Shown here one piece after another: positions 47,335-59,383 of a stretch of 64,000 nt of DNA. Location of the stretch: assembly GCA_032622095.1 (NCBI GenBank), contig CP136066.1:60294609-60358608 (forward strand), given 5' to 3'. The translations under genes and the position numbers were made by a program. This DNA is from Siphonodentalium dalli (lineage: Eukaryota; Mollusca; Scaphopoda; Gadilida; Siphonodentaliidae). Under the pieces are notes generated by a model that saw only the letters and a list, made by a program, of their open reading frames with translations, did not search any database and was not told the origin of the DNA. Positions within the stretch are counted from its first letter, which is position 1. Every line of letters starts with the position of its first letter.

Positions 47335-48349
47335 TGGGCCTTTTAAATGAAAGGAAGTATAATTTGCACGTGTATCTTCACGGCCATCACGCTCGATACT
47401 CCTTCCATACACATGTGTGTGCAAACAATTTTGGCCATCGACCCCAATTTTGTCTGAAAGAACACAAGTAAAAGGAATACTACAAACAACCACAATTTTA
47501 ATGGAAAAAATAATGCAACCCGCCTGTACTGCTTATCAGATTGTACATCTCTTTGGCAAAAATAGCATGCCAATATCCCTGATATTTATCGTCTCATTTA
47601 AGCCAAGCTCACATCCTCTGAATTTGTAATTCGGTAACCTGTAATTCATGTATGAAAATAGCCCGTATTTATTCTGGAACACCATCCATACCACACATGC
47701 TAAAACTATATTTCTTCTCAACAAATATACCGTTGTCCCCTCTCCCATGGACCACTCTCAGATTATATCCAAACTCTCAAACAACGATTCTGAACGCACC
47801 GCTGAAAATATTATTTATTTCGGGGCGAATCTATTGCCGAAATGCCAAACGGCCGTTGTTTCGTAGAAATAATATATAAGAAAGACTAAGCTACTTTGAA
47901 TATACAATTCATGAAAACGAACATATCGCATTCGCCTTCAACCGTCAATGGCGCATTCAACGCGGCTTTAAAACCGATATGTTTTGTTCACAGTATACCC
48001 AAGTGACTCTCTTCGCGCTGATATAATTATGTTGATATGCAGCTTCGAGTTCAAAATCAATCACCTAGATTTTAAAAAGCGCCTTTTTCGGATTTGGTCA
48101 GCTATTGAATTAATGCGCTTCCCAGTAAGCACCCATCGTTGTGCTGTCATAATTCGTTGTATTGCCACTCTGAGCGCATTCTCGTTTTTCGGTAATTCAA
48201 AACACTCTGTACTGAGTCTTGTGCTACCCTTTTGCAAATATTATCTGTCGAAAAATAATAGAGTTATCTACATGTATGACACTTCTTGTCATAGATGTTT
48301 CCGTATGGAGGATTTGCATCTGCAAACATTCACACCGTTCGCCCACATA
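47335..48349. other. Unassigned DNA within the DIRS-like segment
   Basis: Short open frames on both strands and no recognised domain. It lies where a retroelement gag or RT 5' region would be expected. Confidence 0.35.
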
Positions 48350-48703
48350 TTATGAGTAAACAAAATGCTTATCTGTATAATGTCGTATAAGCGTCGGATC
48401 GTCTGTAATTGGTGAACACATGACAGGTTCTTGTTGTCTGACAATGTAGCAACCGATATGGCTGATGCCTGCCTCTGGGGCGCGTTGTCGATTATGTAAC
48501 AACACCATATATGAATCATACGTCTGTTCCTGTAACTGTTTTAGATTTAGATTTTCCACGAAGAGCATCAACGAAATCCTCTCCGCCGACAGAGAATTGT
48601 ACATGCCATTCGATAGCTGATATTTAAATGTCACTGAATTGTCTATATGAGATTCGATTGCGCCGTTTGTAGATAAAACGAGATTAAAATGTGATACGTG
48701 CAC
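48350..48703 (-). CDS. Hypothetical minus-strand ORF, possible retroelement gag remnant
   Basis: A 117-codon frame that begins at the edge of the right flanking repeat and points the same way as the RT/RNase H fragments. Its composition is ordinary and mixed, with no recognised motif. Its position just inside the repeat suggests the 5' ORF of the same element. This is contextual inference only; it may be a chance frame. Confidence 0.25.
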   Translation of the reverse strand: MHVSHFNLVLSTNGAIESHIDNSVTFKYQLSNGMYNSLSAERISLMLFVENLNLKQLQEQTYDSYMVLLHNRQRAPEAGISHIGCYIVRQQEPVMCSPITDDPTLIRHYTDKHFVYS

Positions 48704-48903
48704 CTTGCGTGACCAGACCGGCTAAATTTACCAGAACATTAGCTCACCCAGTAAGCCCGACCACGGCTTACACTCATTAACACTAATCACCTGCCTTTAG
48801 CATGTGATCGACAATGAACAACGACTCAGTTGTACTCATACGTTACGCTTCAGACAAAAGTTTTGTACTATACTGTGAAACGTCCAAAACTAATTTTCGG
48901 CAT
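48684..48903. repeat. ~215-bp direct repeat flanking the DIRS-like segment, right copy
   Basis: Direct repeat of 43713-43935. It is followed by cggcatgactacacgcggta, a sequence that in the left region lies about 660 bp before the repeat (43050). Confidence 0.85.
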
Positions 48904-48904
48904 G

Positions 48905-49386
48905 ACTACACGCGGTAGTAATGCCTCTAAAAGCCATTTCGTCGCCGTTTGGTACTCACACGTAGGGGCGCAGCCACAACTGCATACATTGGTGTATGGT
49001 AAATGTACACACGTTCACCCGGACGCGCAGGATACTGCAGCACTCAAGTGTCATCATACTGGCCAACTGACCCCAACCAAATAGGACGCACGCACCTACA
49101 CGAACAGTCACACGTGCACACGCAACTTACACGATGTATTTGTATAATTGAATGGTTTTATAAAGCAAGTGCGTTTTCAATATAATATAATTCGTGTGAG
49201 AATTGGAGACATATTACAACCTGGATATCATATGTCATGGATGCGACGATAATGTGTCACGTATATAGTTAAAGTGAAGTATAGTGAGGTATATGTATAT
49301 AATTATATGTGACATATTCATTTCGATGACAATATTATAATGGTCGATATATGTATGAATAAAAAGAAGGTCAAACGTGCACTATA
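48905..49386. other. Unassigned AT-rich DNA
   Basis: No gene seen. The last part may be the 3' UTR of the minus-strand LINE that begins at 49387. Confidence 0.4.
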
Positions 49387-51540
49387 TTAAGTAACACCGG
49401 TCATACCAGCATATAACAGGTAATAAGCTTGCCACATTTTGACAACATTTTTGAAAATTATAATTGGAATGTCGTCATCTTCAATCATTATTTCGCTCTC
49501 AATTTCTGATAAGTTGCCAAGGAGCACACTTAATTTGACTTCTCCTGAGAGCGATTCGTATTTGATGTAGGCATTAATCCCAAGTGCATCCATAATAAAA
49601 TATTCCATCTCATTTCTAAACGAAAACATGGCCGTACAATCAATGAATATATGAGAAAAAATGTCGGTCGTGGTAGAACCACAGTTCGTACATGAAATTT
49701 CTCTGTTGATTCCTATTTGGCTTATCAATTTGCCAATTGTGAGATACATGGTCTTGTCTTCTGGATATAATTTATATAGGCGCCAAACATAGGACATACA
49801 TAATTCTGTGTGTATTCTATTGCAGAGAGAAAAACTTGGGTCAGAATTTGTCTTGATTTCCATGCATCCGCGTGTGATGTTTCCATTCCTGTGTTAAAAA
49901 TAGTATTTGCACAATGTCACAAAAGTAGTTTTTGGAACAAGACAAACGAGACTGAGTTGTAGACAAAAGCGTGTATTCATACATTCTGTGAAAGAAAACT
50001 TGTTTAACAGTTTTCTTATTATTGCATTCAACATTGCACAAGGATGATAAAAGTGACATTTTCTTTTTATTTATGTAGAATTCTATTGAATGAATTCCAA
50101 GTAAGCCAAGAGCGATATCGGTCCGGGTCCTGGGTTCGAATCCCTGTATCGTTTTTATGCAAAATCTATTAGTTCTTTCTATTTTAAGGATTTAATTTTG
50201 GATTATATTCCACAATAGCTCAGTGCCGAAGAACGCTCTTGGCAAAATGACTGATTTCAATATTAGTGAGGAACTCAGAGGAGTTAGACCCCCAGCATAT
50301 AAGCCAGAATTCGACAGCATAAGGAACGTGCTTCTCATTTTGTCACAAACATGTGCGATAAAATTATTTGTTTGTTTATACTTCGCAATTGGGATTCCCA
50401 TGTGGACTGTACTGTCCACTTCTTTAAGATATTCAGACCCCATGATCCATTGGCGTTTACACTTATCGGCTTGTGTCTTGGCCTCATTAAGTACCATTAT
50501 TACAGACTTAGAAGAGTTATACTTATAACGCCATGTATAGCTATAACTCAAACACACATTGATAAGTGAATTCAAACCACGTTCAGTTAGTGATAAAAGT
50601 AGCATGTCATCTGCGTGAGTTGGGCATGTGCAATTAATTGATTCCATATGAAAGCCATACATTGACTTTGACAGTATGTGATCAGTTCATCAACGTAGAC
50701 CATGTAAAATTTCAGAGAGCATATTCCCCCCTGCCTTGTTCCTTTGTCAATTTGTATTAATCTGGATGTAACATCGTTATATCTCACAGTACAATAGACA
50801 CCGGAGAACAATTGGTGCACAATTTTGAAAGCAATTCCAGTTAGGCCCCACTCATACAATTTATACATAAGACCGTCTATCCAAACCGTATCAAAGGCTT
50901 TCCATACATCTAAAAAAGCAACAGTACAATTTTTTGTTTCTTTCAGCGTTAAAATTGATTCATTCCTGTGTTAGATGAGAATTCAGGGTTGAACTTATAT
51001 GTTTTTGAAAACTGTGTTGGAGGGGATTAACTGATAAGATATGCGGTGCATGTAGCTCGATTCGATTTGGCAAGACTTTTTCCAGCAGTTTGTATACTGT
51101 AGGCATTAGAGTTATGGCCCTGTAGCTGTCGAACGAGTGTTTAGGTTTCGTCCCCCCCTTTATGTAATGTGATTATGACACCTCGTTTGGCAGCCCCAGG
51201 TATATAACCATGCCGCAATATTGCTGAGAATAATTGACAGAGGCTATCAACCAGACAATCACCGCCATAAATAATATTCTCGTTGTAAATATTATCATAA
51301 CCGGGCGATGTATTGCGACTGAGGGTATTCACCACTGGCAATAACTCATTTCGACTAACTGGAAATAATAAAACATCATCGGTTCTAGTACGGTCATTAT
51401 TTGCAGAGCATAGCTTTTCTTTTACAAATTTTGCGACGCTTTCAAAGTGATCCGTGTCAAAATGTTCGCTTGTCAGTGGTAAATATAGATTCTCAAAATA
51501 TCTAGACTGACATATTAGGTTCAAATTTCCCTATTCATTT
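49387..51540 (-). pseudogene. Decayed LINE reverse transcriptase related to 4180-6669
   Basis: Reading the minus strand from 51540 to 49387 reproduces the order of the intact RT at 4180-6669 with many frameshifts and stops. NIIYGG and KRGVIITLHKGG come first (51280-51150). A frameshift in a G run at about 51160 leads to HSFDSYRAITLMPT. A motif A region with two lesions (about 50920-50880) follows, then DKGTRQGG (motif B, about 50740) and THADDMLLLS (motif C, about 50620). A GFEPRTRTD stretch at about 50140 aligns with GFPTRTRTV of the intact copy. The C-terminal C-x2-C...H-x4-C knuckle with SHIFIDC is at about 49650. Protein similarity is modest, so this is a different family of the same clade. 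The 5' end is truncated inside the RT. Confidence 0.85.
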
Positions 51541-51852
51541 ATATGGGGAGGGAGAAATGATAATTATGTTGATTTGAATCTACTGTTAAGGTCAACAGAT
51601 AAAATCGTCATCCAGTGTTTGTACACGTATAGTACCGGCACGGGTTTTTCCCGACGAAGCCAGCCCTATCTCAGGATGCCGAAGGGCAGGTAACAATCCG
51701 TACTAATAATACCATTTGGTTCACTATGTAATGCCGAACCACAAGCAGAAGGCGCCCTCATATTTGTTGGAAAAGGATTGTATGTGTTCTTTATCTTATT
51801 TCATTGTTGAACTAGGTCATCACGTGCATGCTACATTTTGACTATTGTTTTG
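51541..51852. other. Unassigned DNA
   Basis: No gene seen. Small GC-rich hairpins such as cgggtttttcccg (51648) and gccctatctcagg...aagggc (51663-51688) are present. Confidence 0.4.
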
Positions 51853-52046
51853 GCCCTGTGCCAATGCATTCTCTTATATATGCGAGTCGACCATAGGTCG
51901 CCTCGCATATATAAGAGAATGCATTGGCTTAACATATTATATTATAAAATTGTTAAAGAATGTAAGAAAAAATGGTAAAAAGTGTTAAAAAAAGATTTTT
52001 TTTAGGCCAATGCACAGGGCCATTCTGTTGGGTAAAGGGTTAAACC
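51853..52046. mobile_element. Paired-palindrome MITE, copy with one hairpin deleted
   Basis: An intact 67-bp palindrome at 51861-51927 is followed by the usual AT-rich centre. At 52005 the sequence runs ggccaatgcacagggcc, exactly what remains if the second palindrome is removed between its outermost bases. The right end, tgttgggtaaagggttaa, matches copy 2. Confidence 0.85.
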
Positions 52047-52375
52047 ACATTTCGGTTAGACTTTAAAACGTGGTTATAAACCGCAAGACAATTGTGTGGT
52101 TAAAACACTTGTAATTATCAACTGGTATGAACAGTAACTTCCAGTACAATTGCGGCTCCAGAAAATTTATATATGTCATAGAAATGAAAGAGTCAGCAGT
52201 TAGCTACAGTGTATTGGCAGTCAAGGATTATAACCAGGGTTCACATTTAATCACAGTGCCACAGCAGTCACAGAACCATTAATTGTGGTGCAGTTATGGT
52301 TTTACCGTAGTTATAAATGCATAATAACCACAGTTACTGGGTCAATTACAGTAATGCCCTAAATAATCGACTCCT
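52047..52375. other. Spacer with GTGGTTATAA motifs
   Basis: Contains several gtggttataa / ttataaccac-like motifs in both orientations (for example 52069, 52100, 52310, 52325). No gene. Confidence 0.4.
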
Positions 52376-52410
52376 TTAACCCTTTACCCAACAGAAGGGC
52401 CCTGTGTTTT
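52376..52410. repeat. Isolated end of the palindrome-MITE family
   Basis: ttaaccctttacccaacaga followed by agggccctgtg is the inverted copy of the right end at 52013-52045. No hairpin follows. Confidence 0.75.
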
Positions 52411-52619
52411 CCTGTGGCTGTTTTCGGTCCCTTTTTTTTAAACTCTAATAACACTTTCAGCACGAATAAACTTTATTTCATAAAAAAACATATTTGCATA
52501 TTTCATGTATTTGCATCATCCAAAAGCTGAATACACTAAAACATTTATTTACACGTATCAACTGATAGTAAATTACGATAATCACCAATCACACTCTCAT
52601 GACTGATACTATATAGAAC

Positions 52620-52790
52620 AATCATAGTTGTCATTAAGACGTGTGACTAACCAATGCATTATATTTGCATCATTACTTCTGCAGCTACTAATTACCCATT
52701 CACTAGAATAGCTTAGCCATGGACCAGAAACACAAATTTAGCAAGTAACGTGGGTGTTCATATGTTTAGTATGGCACGGGTTAGCAACTT
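52620..52790. repeat. Direct repeat, copy 1 (paired with 54425-54580)
   Basis: Shares caatgcattata-ttgcatc, actaattacccattca and tagcttagccatggaccaga with the second copy about 1.8 kb downstream. Confidence 0.75.
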
Positions 52791-53506
52791 GCAACTGATG
52801 AAGATCTTATTGGCTTTGTCTCTTTTCCTTCTCTGGTGATATCATTTATAAATTTATAAATTTTTACTATTGGGTTTTTCAAATTGAGATATTTTGGTAC
52901 GTACGTTCGATCTTATTTTCCAAATTTTGTAAAACCGCTCCGGGCTACTGCTCTCCACCCTAACTCTATGACAAGTGAACGAGGAATCAGGTATCTGCAC
53001 ACAATTGGGACACTGTTCCATTATCCCCCCTATTTTCCAATGCTTTGCAGATTCCTTCTTCTTTCTCTTGCCATCCATACATTAGGCGCCAACGTCACTT
53101 TGTGATAAAACAATTTATTACATGATCCCACCCCTATTCCATTCAATAAACCCATTCTATAAATTGTGATATTAAACGTTCGTTTAATAACAGGAAGTAG
53201 TACCATGTGACCTTTGTCTTCCGGTGTGTCGTCTGTTTACATTCCGTATGTAATGTCTCAAAATACTATGACTTCCAATATTTATCCAACAAACTATAAT
53301 AAATAAAGATTTTGAAAAGATATGTCATTAGATATACGCCACTAAATACGCCAAAGAGTATGTATTTATCTGGGACTATTTCTTTACGCGGACAAACAAT
53401 GCATAGTTACGTGAAACGTCATCGCAGCCTTATAGAAGCCGATGTTAGTTTCGCGTCCCATTTGTTGATTTAAGTATGTTTTGTCGAGGTTTTGGATCTT
53501 GTAATA
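52791..53506. other. Unassigned AT-rich DNA
   Basis: No gene or repeat recognised. Confidence 0.4.
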
Positions 53507-53635
53507 AATAGAATCTACAACTCGTCCCCTGTTTATAGCGGGATTTACAAAACCAAAGGCTCGGTCCAGACATAATTTACTGTACTCGTTTTGTAAATTC
53601 CGCTATAAACTGGGGACTCATTGTAGATCCTCTAT
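53507..53635. mobile_element. Short foldback (MITE-like) hairpin
   Basis: ~47-bp inverted arms, tagaatctacaactcgtccc on the left and ggggactcattgtagatcct on the right, continue inward to ttacaaaac / gttttgtaaa. The loop is about 34 bp. TA borders both ends. Confidence 0.8.
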
Positions 53636-54424
53636 ATATGACTAATTGGTTTCAGGCCATTTTTCTTTCAGCTTATACTAATTTGACATATCAAAAAGCT
53701 TTCGAGCCGTCGGCCAGCATTTCATTATGACTTGTTACTGTCATCCGGGGATGCTAGGTGTGATTTTCGGAATCAGTTTATTGCAAAAGCTATGATTCAA
53801 CACAGAACATGCAAAATATATATACATATATGTACAATAGCAGGAAACTATAGTGGCTATAATATTATACTCATGCCACAGCCATAATAACATAATATTT
53901 ATATATCTCAATCCCTCTGGGTGAAGGCACGCCCATTCCCATTTTCCAGAGGCACGCCCATTCCCATTTTATCACCCACATAGAATAATGTAGGGGAACA
54001 CCAGTTATATTTACCCCCGGTCTCAACAAATGGGATGTGTTTTGAAATGGGCAGTTTTTGCCCAGGCGGGGTGGGGTCTTCAGTGTCTAAAATTTTGGGC
54101 AATTCCTTAAAGGCACACTTCAGATATAGTGAAATCTCCGCAATATACAAATATTTTCAATTGATAAAAGTCTATAAATCTTTTCTTCGCTGGGATATTT
54201 CCAGTAATAGTCCGGGATATATTTTATTCGGGTATCATTAAGGTGAGAACACATAATTACAAAGTGGTACTCGTCTCCTATGCCGTTATTACATAATGTA
54301 CAAACTCTGTCATTCCGTTTGGATTGTTTTCACCGTCTACTTTCTATTGGCAATCGATGATTTGATGTCCTAATCTTAACCCTTCGTGATGTGTTACCTG
54401 GTCAGATACCCACTTACCACTTAT
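53636..54424. other. Unassigned DNA with a 26-bp duplication
   Basis: agaggcacgcccattcccat-like sequence is duplicated at about 53925 and 53949. No gene seen. Confidence 0.5.
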
Positions 54425-54580
54425 TGGTTACCTATAAGACAAGTGACTCACCATGCATTATATCGGCATCATCTCCCGCAACTACCAATTACCCATTCAA
54501 TATAATAGCTTAACAATGGACCAGAAACACCAGTTTAGAACATCCACATGTTTTTGTAAATGCGTTTGTTAACTATGTAA
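54425..54580. repeat. Direct repeat, copy 2 (paired with 52620-52790)
   Basis: Matches copy 1 through ccatgcattata, ccaattacccattcaatata and aatggaccagaaacacca. Confidence 0.75.
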
Positions 54581-55180
54581 ACAGACCTTGATCACCACAT
54601 CTGTTGTCAGGTAGACAGTCCTCGGGATTATGACATCATCTGGTGATATACTGCATTACTCTTCTATTGCAATTACGAAATTAATATAATGGGTATGTGC
54701 GTGTTATTGTGGGATTCATTCCTTATATTGATATAGATTGTTGATGATTTATTCCATGAAAAGCTCTGAGTGTATTCTTATTTATTTTCACACAATCTGC
54801 AGATAATTTGAGACTAACTCCCATAGCACATTAAGTCAGCCCAATATAAGATGCCCAAGTACTTAGCAACAATAAGGTGATCGATATAAATAACAGTTAC
54901 TGGCTTTATGTGACATTCGATTGAACATTGAAAAGCACGCCCAATTATTCTGATGCCGCTTTCAGATTAGGTTGACAGTTAGTGACGAAGTGTTCGTGTC
55001 ACGATATGTGTGTTATTGGGATATGATACAGGTGACCCAATTGGCCATTGACCAATCACCGAACAGGCTCTAGTGTAACACAGACGGGTTAAGTAAATAT
55101 TTGTTTGTAAACATAATTATATGATCGCATTCTATTGCCAAATTAACAATCAATCAATCAGAATCAATCAATAGTTTTAC
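54581..55180. other. Unassigned AT-rich DNA
   Basis: No gene or repeat recognised. Confidence 0.4.
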
Positions 55181-55209
55181 GGATTAATCTCGACAGTGAC
55201 GGTAATCAT

Positions 55210-57765
55210 TTTCGATACATGTTCCTATCCCGACTCTCTTCCGAGCTCTCCTCATCCCGACCTCTCCTCATCCCGACTATTTTCCGATCTCTCCTCATCC
55301 CGACCTCTCCTCATCCCGACTCTCTTCCGATCTCTACTCATATATACCGACTCTCTTCCGAGCTCTCCTCATCCCGACTCTCTTCCGATCTCTACTCATA
55401 CCGACTCTCTTCCGATCTCTCCTCATCCCGACTCACTTCCGATCTCTACTCACTTCCGATCTCTACTCATACCGACTCTCTTCCGATCTCTCCTCATCCC
55501 GACTCACTTCCGATCTCTACTCATACCGACTCTCTTCCGAGCTCTCCTCATCCCGACTCTCTTCCGATCTCCCCTCATCCCGACCTCTCCTCATCCCAAC
55601 TCTCTTCCGATCTCTACTCATCCCGACTCTCTTCCGAGCTCTCCTCGTCCCGACCTCTCCTCATCCCGACTCTCTTCCTATCTCTACTCATCCGACTCTC
55701 TTCCGAGCTCTCCTCATCCCGACCTCCCCTCATCCCGACTCTCTTTCTATCTCTACTCATCCCGACTCTCTTCCGATCTCTCCTCATCCCGACCTCTCCT
55801 CATCCCGACTCTCTTCCGATATCTACTCATACCGACTCTCTTCCGATCTCTCCTCATCCCGACCTCTCCTCATTCAGACTGTCTTCCTATCTCTACTCAG
55901 CCCGACTCTCTCTTCCGAGCTCTCCTCGTCCCGACCTCTCCTCATCCCGACTCTCTTCCTATCTCTACTCATCCCGACTCTCTTCCGAGCTCTCCTCATC
56001 CCGACCTCTCCTCATCCCGACTCTCTTCCTATCTCTACTCATCCCGACTCTCTTCCGATCTCTCCCCATCCCGACCTCTCCTCATCCCGACTCTCTTCCT
56101 ATCTCTACGCATACCGACTCTCTTCCGATCTCTCCTCATCCCGACCACTCCTCATCCCGAATCTCTTCCCAACTCTACTCATACCGACTCTCTTCCGATC
56201 TCTCCTCATCCCGACTCACTTCCGATCTCTACTCATACCGACTCTCTTCCGAGCTCTCCTCATCCCGACTCTCTTCCGATCTCTCCTCATCCCGACCTCT
56301 CCTCATCCCAACTCTCTTCCGATCTCTACTCATCCCGACTCTCTTCCGATCTCTCCTCATCCCGACCTCTCCTCATCCCGACTCTCTTCCGATCTCTACT
56401 CATACCGACTCTCTTCCGATCTCTCCTCATCCCGACGTCTCCTCATCCCGAATCTCTTCCGATCTCTACTCATACCGACTCTTTTCCGATCTCTCCTCAC
56501 CCCGACTCACTTCCGATCTCTACTCATACCGACTCTCTTCCGAGCTCTCCTCATCCCGACTCTCTTCCGATCTCTCCTCATCCCGACATCTCCTCATCCC
56601 GACTCTTTTCCGATCTCTACTCATCCCGACTCTCTCTTCCGAGCTCTCCTCGTCCCGACCTCTCCTCATCCCGACTCTCTCTCTTCCGAGCTCTCCTCAT
56701 CCCGACCTCTCCTCATCCCGACTCTCTTCCGATCTCTACTCATCCTGACTCTCTCTTCCGATCTCTCCTCATCCCGACCTCTCCTCATCCCGACTCTTTT
56801 CCGATCTCTACTCATCCCGACTCTCTCTTCCGAGCTCTCCTCGTCCCGGCCTCTCCTCATCCCGACCTCTCCTCATCCCGACTCTCTTCCGATCTCTCTC
56901 TCTCTTCCGATCTCTACTCATCCTGACTCTCTCTTCCGATCTCTACTCATCTCGACTCTCTCTTCCGAGCTCTCTTCGTCCCGACCTCTCCTCATCCCGA
57001 CTCTCTTCCGATCTCTACTCATACCGACTCTCTCTCTCTCTCTTCCTATCTCTACTCATCCTGTCTCTCTCTTCCGATCTCTACTCATCCCGACTCTCTC
57101 TTCCGAGCTCTCCTCGTCCCGACCTCTCCTCATCCCGACTCTCTTCCGATCTCTACTCATACCGACTCTCTCTTCCGATCTCTACTCATCCTGACTCTCT
57201 CTTCCGGTCTCTACTCATCCCGACTCTCTCTCTTCCGAGCTCTCCTCGTCCCGACCTCTCCTCATCCCGACTCTCTCTTCCGAGCTCTCCCCATCCCGAC
57301 CTCTCCTCATCCCGACTCTCTTCCGATCTCTACTCATACCGACTCTCTCTTCCGATCTCTACTCATCCTGACTCTCTCTTCCGATCTCTACTCATCCCGA
57401 CTCTCTCTTCCGAGCTCTCCTCGTCCCGACCTCTCCTCATCCCGACTTTCTTCCGATCTCTACTCATACCGACTCTCTTCCGATCTCTCATCATCCCGAC
57501 TCTCTTCCGATCTCTACTCATACCGACTCTCTTCCGATCTCTCCTCATCCCGACTCTCTTCCGATCTCTACTCATACCGACTCTCTTCCGATCTCTCCTC
57601 ATCCCGACTATCTTCCGATCTCTACTCATACCGACTCTCTCTCTTCCGATCTCTACTCATACCGACTCTCTTCCGAGCTCTCCTCGTCCCGACTCTCTTC
57701 CGATCTCTCCTCATCCCGACCTCTCATCATCCCGACTCTCTTCCGATCTCCCAATCCGACCTATT
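55210..57765 (+). repeat. 26-bp pyrimidine-rich minisatellite, ~2.5 kb
   Basis: The dominant unit is ccgactctcttccgatctct followed by actcat, mixed with ctcctcatcccgac half-units and expanded ctctct runs toward the 3' half. The tract has almost no stop triplets in any of several frames. Two overlapping frames stay open for over 500 codons, which is why it imitates a giant Ser/Pro/Leu-rich gene. It is not coding. Confidence 0.97.
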
Positions 57766-57772
57766 TGCAGAT

Positions 57773-57830
57773 TAATCTCGATGTTGGCGGATACCTTTAG
57801 CGATACGTGTTCCTTCACCCAGTTACAGGC
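57773..57830 (+). repeat. Copy of the minisatellite's left flank
   Basis: gattaatctcgatgttggcg and gcgatacgtgttcctt resemble gattaatctcgacagtgacg and cgatacatgttcct at 55183-55229. The array therefore lies between two copies of its own flanking sequence. Confidence 0.65.
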
Positions 57831-59383
57831 TCTCCTCGGCCAGCCGTGTCTGACTCTCTTGTGCGGAACCTCACCGCGGATCTCTGAAATGAAACATAAA
57901 CCACAAACGGAAGTAGTGGGAAGCTATCTGGAAATCAAGAAAGTTTGCATTTTATAGAAAAATTAAGACAAATTGCGAAAGAAAACATTTCCCAAACTAA
58001 AAATAACGGTATGTAATTGCAGGGTAATTAGCTGTCGTGCAGTACATGAATATGGATTGTATCTATCATTTAAATTTATTTTGCATTCTAAACAGCGTAC
58101 TTGCACTTAACATAACTAAAATACTGTTGTCATTTTGAACAAAATTTGCTCGCACTGTCGACGTTTTACAAACGATGATACACCAGAACATTGACCTTTG
58201 CCGATGGGTTGAGAGTATAATTTAGGAATCGGACCCGGCAGGACTGAGGTTCCCTGGAATCGGCCATAATAGCATGTAGTCGCTGCAAAGTGATTTCTAT
58301 ATACAACTTACTATATATGTAAGTATGTGGCATCACGACTTTCGAATTCGTAGGTACGAATAATGAATTTCTGCAAGGTGAAAACATTGCGTGCTCACCT
58401 CAGTGTCTTCAAAAGAATTGATACTCACCAGCTAGAGTCGGCGGCTGTGTTTTGACCATATATGGAAACTGCACGAGGTAATTGATTAATTCTATTGGCT
58501 CTTTGTCTGTATTAAATTGCATGTTCCAACTTAACTTTTGGCTTTGCTAATAAACAATCACACAAATTCATGCACATAATTATTCTATATGGAGACTATG
58601 ACTGATGAAATTATGTCGAAGCTTTTTTTGTATCAGCGTGTGTCCTTTATAGGAATCATACAAAACATGGTTCCACCTTCTTTGTCTCAAAGCTGATCTA
58701 TCAGAATGAACCACGTTGAAACAAAGGATTCATGTTCATATAGTATACATGGTCTTCATAATAGAAAAATAGTTCCTTCTGAATCGTGAACCGAGTTAGA
58801 TGTCTTCTCACCGTGGCTGCATGCTTTGTCTTGTAATTTGATAATTGTTTTTATTAGTTGAAATAAATATTGTATTTTCTGATAATTGTGAGTTTTTGGC
58901 AATCTCGGAGTATACATGTTAGATTGTTATAATAAGTTACACTCTGATTTTACGGTTGCTATTATCTTAAGTTCTTGTCGTTTGGATACATTTGTTTAAA
59001 CAAGAAATTATCGCATTGGAATCCACGCAAAAGGGACGACCTGAATTATCCAGAACTCTATGTGATGACGTATATGAATGTCGATCAAGATTTAAATAAT
59101 CAGACATATTACATGAATATATGATTATTCGACTGGCCCATTCTCAATTTGACTGAAAAATGAATTACAAGTACCCCCTCACCCTTGGGTTGGAAATTTA
59201 AACTGGGGCTCAAATGCGTGCAACATTTGGTTCGCCCACACCCTCCCACAATTTGGGTTGGAAATTTGATTACAACCGCGTGGAGCTACATTATAGCTTA
59301 TAAGTAATTTGGGTTCCACATGACTTCCAATGACGAACGTTGAACTTTACCCCAGTCGTATAATTTGTATAATTATAGCCTCG
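57831..59383. other. Unassigned AT-rich DNA
   Basis: No gene recognised. A short duplication of gggttggaaattt occurs at about 59184 and 59257. Confidence 0.45.

Noticed and set aside
43713-48903. Simple LTR retrotransposon with ~215-bp LTRs
   Set aside because: I see no integrase, protease, primer-binding site or polypurine tract. The RNase H and RT fragments look DIRS/Ngaro-like, so plain LTR status is not supported.
50120-50160. Possible tRNA or SINE B-box (gggttcgaatccc)
   Set aside because: Translated on the minus strand it reads GFEPRTRTD and aligns with GFPTRTRTV of the intact LINE RT at 4180-6669, with matching residues on both sides. It is RT coding sequence, and there is no A-box upstream.
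55196-56926. 576-codon and 509-codon ORFs in the pyrimidine-rich region
   Set aside because: Both are translations of a 26-bp minisatellite. Two overlapping frames are equally open because the sequence lacks stop triplets, and neither has non-repeat domains.
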